64,000 bases of DNA. It comes from Cheiracanthium punctorium (lineage: Eukaryota; Arthropoda; Arachnida; Araneae; Cheiracanthiidae). This document shows positions 58,088-64,000 of the stretch, piece after piece. Below the pieces are notes generated by a model. That model was not told the DNA's origin. It made no database searches and saw only the letters and a program-made list of their open reading frames with translations. Every line of letters starts with the position of its first letter. Position 1 is the stretch's first letter. The translations under genes were made by a program, and so were the position numbers. The stretch is from positions 372,001-436,000 of the forward strand of contig JAWZYV010013030.1 of the NCBI GenBank assembly GCA_038373885.1, written 5' to 3'.

Positions 58088-58497
58088 TTTTTGTTTTGTT
58101 TTATTCGGACTAAACGTGCTAATTTCGGCACGCCATTACAGTGATTACGCTTCTTGATTGCCGGCTGTGGAGCAACAAAGCGATGGCAGAGGTGTGCAGG
58201 ATCACATGTGAAAAAATGTTACATGGTTCCGACAGACGAGGGCGCACTAGGAGGAAATAAAAGATAAGCGTTTTTTGATAATGATAAACTAATAGCTGGA
58301 GAAACAAAAGTACGCCTATTAATTGACTTGTCTGTGTTGAGGTGGAAGTCGCAAATGAATTACATAATAAATCGACTTTTTTGCGAATCAGAATGCTAGC
58401 TAGCGTTTTGTTATTTGTTGGTTGTGCGCATCTGTCTGACAGTAAAACCTATCGTAGGAATCTTTGGTAGGCGGAAACTTTTCTTAAACGCAAATAT
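58088..58497 (-). repeat. Long inverted repeat, right arm
   Basis: Inverse of 55712-56095, separated from it by about 2 kb. This arm carries none of the piggyBac-like flanks and continues outward past the point where the left arm meets its MITE. The high identity suggests either a recent inverted duplication or two young copies of one dispersed element. Confidence 0.85.
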
Positions 58498-60408
58498 TTC
58501 CTGCTCTCTTAAATAGAACCACTATTAAACAGGTCTTTCGTTTAAAAAGAGTTTATAGTTTAGATAAGGAAATCAGAACTTATATGAGTATATTTTATTA
58601 AAAATGAGTTAAAGTATCAGTGAAAATCAACTAAAGCTATATAAGGTATTTCTTTTAATGAAAGTTTTTATATCTCACTTTTTTTTTTTACTTTTTAAAA
58701 CATTTTTAGGAAGGGTAGAAATCATAATATTTATTCAGTGATCCAAAGGACCAGTGACTCCATGACTTACTTATCCGTAACATTTATCACTGGTCCGTAT
58801 GCAGAATTTTTATAAAAAAACGGCAAAACAAAAGAAATTATATACTGATTTCCGTTAAAAGGTGAATTTTTAAAATGTTAATACCTCTCATAAAAACATT
58901 AAATAGATGAAATAATATGACATGTATTATTAAAATTAGAAGACATACATTGTGCAACTAAATTAGGAAAGTTTGCAAGAGAAATATGTAAATAAAACGT
59001 TACTGGTCCAACGAACCAACTAATTTTGTATTCTTCTAGTCTCTCATATATTTTAGTAATCTTGAATCATCGCTCATTTTGAGCCCTGCTTTAAATAAAA
59101 ATTTGCCGTTTCACAATCAGATATGTATTTTCAAGAAAAACGCAACAGCAATAGATTTTTTAAGCATCAGATTATCGTATGCTGCAAATAGCATAATCCA
59201 CACAGGGACTTTAGTATCTCAGTGGTACTAAGGCGTGCAAAAGATGGCTTAATGGAGACATCTTGTTGCACACGCATTCAGCATTCTTGCTAAATATGAT
59301 TTAAAGAACATCTTTAAATTGAGGAGAGTGTGAGAAAAAAAAAAGGTACATGTATAAACTTTGACAATTTTGCCACTTAGTTTTGTAAAAAGTAAAATAA
59401 TACATATAAATCCTGTATCTATCATAAAGCAATTCCCATCACAGTAGTCCTTTTTTGCACCAAATTTGGCAAAGTTTGTGGGGGGGGGGAACCTCTAAAC
59501 AACTGTACTATTAATGTAAATTAGTGAGACCCTGTAAAATATTTTTAAATGCTATTTCCACCCTTTAAATGAAGAGTAAGCTGTTACAAACATTTATTTA
59601 CTTATTGTACTGTGCTTGAAACAGATGAATGTCTCTAAACTGCCACTGGTAGTAATGTACTGGATTTATTTAAGTGCTCCGTGCATTGTTTTTGGTGTAG
59701 AGCATTATTTTGTAATCCTTTAGTAACGTATATATCAATTTTGTTTTGCTTAAAATAGACGAATATCTCAAAAAATACGCTTTAAATAAACAATGACTGC
59801 CCATAGGACGGGCATGTATTAGAATTCATTTGTCTGCTACTGTAAAAAAGCTACATACACCCTTTTGTGTAGTAGAGTGCATGCTACAGTACATACAAAT
59901 AATTTATAAATAAATTTCGTAGCAGTCCGTGCTTATTAGACAGCCATTAGATCATGGGCAGACAGACAAACCGAATCCAATGAACACTTTTCAGCTGTGT
60001 AGGAAAGTATTAAATATACACATCTTAAGTAATATACTTTTATTTATTTTTTAAATAAAATACGCTCTATCATGCTCAACCCCACCCCCTTCGCACGCAC
60101 ATTCGCTGGTACCAGTAAAGATTTAAAAAAAAAGTGAATTATTTACAAGCAAGTTTAAATTTTTAAAATGCTAAAAGCTAAATGTCCCCTATTTTAAGTT
60201 TTTTTTTCTACTTACAAACCACAGTTGTAATTTGAAAGTTAGTTCATATATTTTCTACAAGAAAAATTGCCAAAGTTAAACTTAGTTGCTGCGTCATTAT
60301 GACATATATTCTTGGAGTCTAATTCATATCGGAAGTAGTTCATTCACATGTTGTTTCTATAACTACTAAAGCTCTTTGTGTCTATTTCAGCAATTTTAAA
60401 ATAAAACA
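58498..60408. other. AT-rich sequence with one hairpin
   Basis: A perfect 10-bp stem, ggaccagtga (58748-58757) and tcactggtcc (58787-58796), encloses a 29-nt loop. Near 59217, tagtatctcagtggta recalls a tRNA A-box but no B-box follows. A G run lies at 59480-59489. Nothing else was recognised. Confidence 0.5.
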
Positions 60409-60786
60409 TACACGCTTAAACAAAAAGAGCGAACAAAAAATGATGGATTGGAGAGCGAAAAAGAAAATTCATGGATTTGATCCGTTTGCATCAAATCCAT
60501 GAATTGATGCAAACGGTGCAGTACTGCATCGAAACTTACCGGTATTTCCGCAAAATTGCTCTTTAAATAGTCTTTTTTCTGAGAACTCCCCTTCTCGCTT
60601 CGTCTTTTTTCTGAGAATTTCCCTCCTCGCTTCCTGTTCTCCAAAATATTGATAACGTTCGATTCACGCCTATTTCGCTCCACTCTTGTGATCGAAAAAC
60701 GTTCCTAAAGGAGAAGCGCACTTTTGAAAACTGCGCCAAAAATCGCTCCGACTTATCGAATTCCGCTCGTTTGGTTTAAGCGTGTA
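60409..60786. mobile_element. TA-flanked MITE with TACACGCTTAAAC ends and strong internal hairpins
   Basis: The left end is tacacgcttaaacaaaaaga then gcgaac; the right end inverted is tacacgcttaaaccaaacga then gcgg. TA (60409-60410 and 60785-60786) is the likely duplication. Inside, three adjacent blocks at 60468-60516 can form either of two perfect hairpins, and tgcagtactgca (60518-60529) is a perfect 12-bp palindrome. A 30-bp ttttttctgagaa-type direct duplication lies near 60570-60640. The minus frame of 95 codons (60396-60683) is open but unrecognised. Confidence 0.85.
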
Positions 60787-61024
60787 GCAAATTCAGATGT
60801 GTGTTTCATAGTTTTAAAACAAAACTTGACACGATCACATCACATTACGTAAAAATCAAGCACATCTTTTTACATACAATAATACACACAGCACACACGC
60901 TGTTTTCATAAACAATAAAGCAGTTAATATTAGAATTTCAACTATTAGGGAAAAAAAGCGTACCAAATTTGCAAGAATTTCTTAATTTAAAGTTTAACCA
61001 TGTCGATCGTACAAAGTTTACGTT
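60787..61024. repeat. Decayed margin of the 102-bp satellite
   Basis: Pieces such as aataaagcagttaatatt near 60914 and ataaacaattataaat near 61030, plus tctatttcagcaattttaaa at 60381 on the other side of the MITE, resemble diverged satellite monomers. The array once probably extended at least to about 60370. Confidence 0.5.
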
Positions 61025-61768
61025 GTTTTAATAAACAATTATAAATAATAAAACTGTTTATGTCTGTATTTCAACAATTCTAAAATAAAGCATGCCAAGT
61101 TAAAATGGATTTATTATTTTTAAAATAGTGTTTTATTTGATAACAATAATAAATAATAAAGCTGTCTGTATTTCAACAATACTAAAATTAAGCATGTCAA
61201 GTTAAAATGGATTTATTATTTTTAAAATAGTGTTTTATTTGATAACAATAATAAATAATAAAGCTGTCTGTATTTCAACAATACTAAAATTAAGCATGTC
61301 AAGTTAAAATGGATTTATTATTTTTAAAATAGTGTTTTATTTGATAACAGTAATAAATAATAAAGCTGTTTGTATTTCAACAATACTAAAATTAAGCATG
61401 TCAAGTTAAGATGGATTTATTATTTTTAAAACAGTGTTTTATTTGCTAACAATAATAAATAATAAAGCTGTTTGTATTTCAACAATACTAAAATTAAGCA
61501 TGTCAAGTTAAAATGGATTTATTATTTTTAATAGTGTTTTATTTGATAACAATAATAAATATTAAAGCTGTCTGTATTTCAACAATACTAAAAATAAAGC
61601 ATGACAAATTAAAATGGATTTATTATTTTTAAAACAGTGTTTTATTTGATAACAATAATAAATAATAAAGCTATGTCTCTATTTCAACAATACTAAAATA
61701 AAGCATAAAGTTAAGATGGATTTATTATTTTTAAAACAATGTTTTATTCGATGCCAATTACGAAATTT
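61025..61768 (+). repeat. 102-bp satellite array, about seven monomers
   Basis: The landmark ggatttattattttt recurs at 61107, 61209, 61311, 61413, 61515, 61617 and 61718 (spacing 102, 102, 102, 102, 102, 101). The monomer includes aataaagctgt, gtatttcaacaatact, aagcatgtcaagttaa and gtgttttatttgataacaat. Central monomers are nearly identical and the edge monomers diverge, as expected from unequal exchange. AT-rich, no frame. Confidence 0.95.
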
Positions 61769-62889
61769 CTTAGCTATTAGAAATTTCATAATCCTTAGAG
61801 ATTTTCTAGCTATAATCTAATACTACTCAAAATCTTCACTTTGTGACCATTTTTGAATGTTTTTTATTGCACCATTCAAAAAATGCACCAAGGCGAAAAA
61901 AAATGTTATATCATTTTCCCGGATGTTTGAACTTCGTTGAAGGTGTTAAATAAGCCCAAGCATTACGCACAAGACTGTATGTTTAATAATTCATCATGGT
62001 TGCGTTGCGTGGTTCCGAGTTCATGCTTAGTTACATTTTATATAAACTGCATGAATTCCATCGAATAATAAATCTTTGGTTACGGCATGCCTCCGTAAAC
62101 GGAAAATCTCCCGCGAATTTCGCACTTGCCTCACGAAATCCCCATAAATCTACTTCAAAAAGAAACAAACGAAGAAGAGCCGCATAAAGTCTAATTTATT
62201 GCCATCCATGTAATTCACGTGGTTATTTTACATACTTCTTTCTAAAAGAGCGCTTGGTGGCTAAATGGGGTGGAAGTGCCAATAAGGCAGAGTTAGGGAT
62301 TATGTGCTTAACCTCGCTTAGGCACTGACAAAGAAATATTTTGTGTGAGCATCGATTCCCCACATTACATTTCAATGCGGATGAATGACCATAATAATCA
62401 TAAGTTGCTATCATGAAGTTATGTATGTTGGGATGACGAATTAATATTACATGAAGCGTTATTAGATATAAAATATGACAGGTGCAAGATACTCTTGTCT
62501 AATTGCTATTTTCTTGGTGCATTGTAGTTGTATGATTTCATTAGATTAAAATTTTTGTTTAAAAATCATTTTCATTTTTACTGCATGGTTAGATAAATCT
62601 TAAAACTTTATTTCATGTGGAACCTTTTTTTTGCAATGTTTTGATTATTAGTTATCTGACTCCGAAAAAAAAATGAGCGAAAAGAATTCGAAAGTAAATC
62701 GAATTTCATAATTTAGTCTCATCAGAAATAAAGAATTTCATCAGTCTTACTATAATAGGAAAAATTCACGTTGTATGCTATCCTTTTTCTTCAAATTATT
62801 CAACTTAATTACGAAAATTTCAACAAGTGAAGAAGACATCCTCTACCCCCCACACACATACACACACACAAAAAAAAAAAATAATTCAT
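61769..62889. other. Unassigned sequence
   Basis: Frames at 61996-62187 and 62223-62414 (minus) have no domain. An (AC)n/A-run tract lies near 62851-62881. No other features. Confidence 0.5.
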
Positions 62890-63515
62890 TTTGATATTTG
62901 GAAGTCTTACAGACCGAACGTCATTCGGGTTGCCATTTTCATTGAAATTAACCAAGCCCGAGAGTCTCTCGGGGTCAATTTTTAACTCTCTGAGTAATAA
63001 AAGTACCAACAAAATTTTCAGTCTTTCATGTATTATCTACGGACCTTTTAGTTTAAAAAAACAAAAATGTATATCAGAACCAACTCCAACCAGAATTAAG
63101 TATACGAAACGATTATAGAAACTTATTATTAGAGTTCCTTTTGATTGCTGTTTTAATGCTGTTCTATAAATAAAACCTATTTTCGGGAATTTGTACAACC
63201 TTTGAATAAGTCCGTAAAATTTTATGTTAAAAATGATTTTTTCTTATACGTGGAACTTTTTTTTCTTGAAAACATGCTTTTTTCAATGATTTCTCATTAA
63301 ATAATTCTTACTATGTTCAAATAGTTTCTTCATTATGAATGGAAACAGTTTTGAAATTACAATTAAAAACAAGTATTAGAAAATGTATATCTTAACTACT
63401 TTTTTTATTATGAAAAATAGCAAAAAAAAAAAAAAAAAAAAAAAAAATTCCAATCCACGGGAATAAATGCGGTCGGGGTAGCTCAGACCTGAAAGTGTTT
63501 TAGAATTGTTCATAC
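62890..63515 (+). repeat. Long dispersed duplication, copy 2 (uninterrupted at the MITE site)
   Basis: Collinear with 48670-49440 but without the MITE at the ttttaactctctgag site (about 62980). It carries its own insertion-like A run (63422-63447) followed by a CG-containing stretch (ccacgggaataaatgcggtc) before the shared ctcagacctgaaagtgtt block. Unknown type. Confidence 0.75.
63422..63447 (+). repeat. Poly(A) run, 26 nt
   Basis: A 26-nt A run within duplication copy 2 and absent from copy 1. It might be the tail of a small retroposed insertion, but no TSD was identified. Confidence 0.85.
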
Positions 63516-64000
63516 GCTGAAACAAAAATGACGTCCCATACGCTATGTACATATATTTACGTTATTCCATGGCGCTTGTAAAACCCTGATGAGTCGAATT
63601 TCAGCGTGATATCATAAGAGGATGCGATAGAAGAGGGGTTTACATGAACTTTTATTTCTCTTTATACTGTGCTTGGGGGAGAGGGTGACTCTCTTCTGAG
63701 TCATAACGTTTTAGAGCCACAGTAAAGTTGACCAAAAGTGCCTAAGATTAAAATTTTAGTACTGATCTTTATGTTAATAGGAAAATGTTATTAGGTTTCA
63801 TGTTATGGTTTTTTGTTTGGCAACGTAGTTAGTACAATAATTAATGCATAGTGTTTAGTAACACAAGTTGTATCTTATCTTGCCTAAGTTGTGCTTTAGT
63901 TCCCCAAAACTAAGTGATATAATTACTCAAGAAAAAAAGTCATCAATTTTATTTTTTATTTTTTAAAACCTTATACAGGTATTGTTTGAGACAGAAGAAA
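63516..64000. other. Unassigned sequence to window end
   Basis: No open frame of note, no repeat and no RNA gene. The ctgatgag at 63585 is not followed by the elements of a hammerhead ribozyme. Confidence 0.5.

Noticed and set aside
59205..59300. tRNA gene suggested by tagtatctcagtggta
   Set aside because: No B-box or cloverleaf. Only the D-arm-like segment resembles tRNA.
63422..63447. Poly(A) tail of a LINE or processed pseudogene
   Set aside because: No coding remnant precedes it and no target-site duplication was seen. It is recorded only as an A run.
63580..63615. Hammerhead ribozyme (ctgatgag core)
   Set aside because: No GAAA-containing segment follows at the right distance and no stem II or III can be drawn. 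The ctgatgag at 29532 fails in the same way.
1..64000. CRISPR arrays, bacterial operons, ribosome binding sites, replication origins
   Set aside because: The window is clearly eukaryotic non-coding DNA. The tandem arrays have no conserved repeat/variable spacer pattern and no gene clusters exist.

Overview
This window looks like non-coding DNA from a large, AT-rich animal genome, most likely an arthropod. The style of the transposons leads me to favour a chelicerate such as a spider, but nothing here proves the lineage. No open reading frame exceeds 125 codons. None shows a recognisable domain, a convincing exon/intron structure or a translation-start context, so I annotate no protein-coding gene, rRNA or intact tRNA. 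The stretch is best read as intergenic or intronic sequence.

Most of the interpretable structure is a graveyard of small non-autonomous DNA transposons, with many element boundaries and target-site duplications (TSDs) still readable. Supported groups are: hAT-type elements with 8-bp TSDs (8004-8694, 8706-9108, 8790-8992, 11327-11480, 16936-17369, 26343-26755, 30963-31142, 36527-36676, 43976-44162, 49655-49904, 53207-53377); piggyBac-like TTAA elements in a palindrome-bearing family (20086-20470, 32130-32585, 55309-55707, plus partial copies near 11482, 37766 and 56117); a second TTAA element at 20864-21159; TA-flanked mariner/pogo-type MITEs (2279-4155, 23710-23935, 28907-29277, 38445-38604, 47393-47765, 48413-48658, 48761-48965, 51477-51720, 60409-60786); a non-autonomous Helitron (14891-17733); and a tRNA-related SINE-like copy (25968-26180).

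Region by region: 1-5.5 kb holds a long-TIR element inserted into a two-copy tandem repeat. 6.5-9.1 kb holds an unknown dispersed repeat and a pile-up of three hAT elements. 11.3-11.6 kb is a hAT/piggyBac chimera. 14-17.7 kb is the Helitron with a hAT element inside it. 20-22 kb has two TTAA elements and the second copy of the 6.5-kb repeat. 27-29.8 kb has a CpG-rich patch, a higher-order tandem array and a pogo-like MITE in a degenerate tandem array. 30-34 kb has hAT, piggyBac-like and 5-bp-TSD elements. 40-42.5 kb has a GTGAC/GTCAC cluster and a CpG-rich segment. 48-52.7 kb has MITEs nested in duplicated sequence. 53.1-53.4 kb is a hAT MITE inserted in a copy of itself. 55-58.5 kb is a long inverted repeat bounded on one side by piggyBac pieces. 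60.4-61.8 kb is a 102-bp satellite with a hairpin-rich MITE in its decayed margin. 62.9-63.5 kb is a paralogue of 48.7-49.4 kb and preserves an empty insertion site.

The most informative theme is that several insertions sit in repeated DNA, so a neighbouring repeat copy shows the pre-insertion site. That makes element ends and TSDs readable from this window alone. All family names rest on TIR/TSD signatures read by eye; no database search was possible.
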